From the NCBI RefSeq assembly GCF_963666195.1, contig NZ_OY762653.1, positions 1,426,001 through 1,490,000 of the forward strand: a stretch of DNA of 64,000 bases, read 5' to 3'. Position 1 is the first letter of the stretch; each line of letters begins with the position of its first letter. Source of the stretch: Trichococcus shcherbakoviae (GTDB lineage Bacteria; Bacillota; Bacilli; Lactobacillales; Aerococcaceae). This document shows positions 63,744-64,000 of the stretch, piece by piece. The notes beneath the pieces are model-generated. The model was not told the DNA's origin. It saw only the letters and a program-made list of their open reading frames with translations, and made no database searches. Made by a program: the position numbers and the translations under genes.

Positions 63744-64000
63744 TTACTCCTCTCTGAAAATAATTTTATCAGTCGAATAAATCGTCCCTTCAGAAACGTA
63801 TCCCATTATCCAATCATCAACTTTAAAAGAATAGTCATAACAATAATCTAAGGGGCTCTCCTTAACAGTAAAGGAAATTACATAGCCGCTTCGGGCACTC
63901 TTGTAATCTTTCCGAATTTTCTGTATCTGAATATCTTCTTCCGCAATCCCTTCTTTTCCCTCCAGCAACTCATAGAGATTTTGTTGCGCGATATAGCTTT
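63744..64000 (-). CDS. Partial protein running off the right edge (DUF3139-like)
   Basis: The last ~84 codons of a minus-strand gene; the frame is open to base 64000. The sequence (YKSARSGYVISFTVKESPLDYCYDYSFKVDDW) looks like the extracytoplasmic part of a small DUF3139-type protein, but recognition is weak. The 32-residue gene starts 5 bp downstream. Confidence 0.5.
   Translation of the reverse strand, partial: SYIAQQNLYELLEGKEGIAEEDIQIQKIRKDYKSARSGYVISFTVKESPLDYCYDYSFKVDDWIMGYVSEGTIYSTDKIIFREE

Overview
The window is AT-rich DNA from a low-GC Gram-positive bacterium. Strong AGGAGG-type ribosome binding sites, CopY/CadC-type repressors, BtrH-like and ClbS-like proteins and many Firmicute insertion sequences point to the order Lactobacillales; a Carnobacteriaceae or Enterococcaceae relative fits best, but no marker fixes the genus. 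There are no rRNA or tRNA genes. Much of it reads as an accessory region (plasmid, island or IS-rich chromosomal segment) rather than core chromosome.

Layout. 1-7.2 kb: beta-glucoside use (the end of a GH4 glycosidase, two RpiR-type regulators, a GH1 6-phospho-beta-glucosidase) interrupted by an IS6-like element. 7.2-11.3 kb: small hypothetical and decayed genes, a ClbS-like protein and a secreted protein. 11.5-21.6 kb: an IS21 element carrying an IS5-type insertion, then a possible peptide locus (membrane-anchored XRE regulator, secreted protein with a nonsense codon, small membrane protein), then an IS3 element split by an IS1634-type insertion. 22-31.5 kb: a secreted/membrane gene pair, two serine recombinases, an IS630 element that has cut the end off a gene, three XRE plus small-membrane-protein cassettes, and a decayed sensor kinase.

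31.7-55 kb is a metal-resistance region: a beta-propeller lipoprotein, an IS110 element, a cadC-cadD-cadA operon, an unusual adenylate kinase, a two-component system, an M23 peptidase-lgt-SHOCT-NusG_II operon, a Met/His-rich membrane peptide with a DUF1461 protein, a copY-copA-HMA peptide-copZ-copB operon and an FTR1 iron permease. 55-64 kb: an orphan RelB-like antitoxin, msrA-metQ, an EamA exporter, an M24-like protein lacking expected metal ligands, methionine aminopeptidase, a run of small membrane proteins, and a second membrane-anchored XRE locus.

The main new observation is a promoter class. Seven promoters between 33.1 and 47.1 kb share a 20-bp box (consensus CTCCATAMAAYCYACAYAAT) followed by exactly 7 bp and a TANNNT -10 element. 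They sit before the two-component system itself, the adenylate kinase, the M23-lgt operon, the Met/His-rich peptide operon, a 58-residue membrane peptide, a 27-residue His-rich peptide plus lipoprotein, and one promoter whose target seems lost. This looks like one envelope metal-stress regulon of the local response regulator, separate from the CopY and CadC circuits. Second in interest are the three adjacent XRE/membrane cassettes at 26.5-28.7 kb and the two membrane-anchored XRE loci at 15.9 and 62.5 kb.
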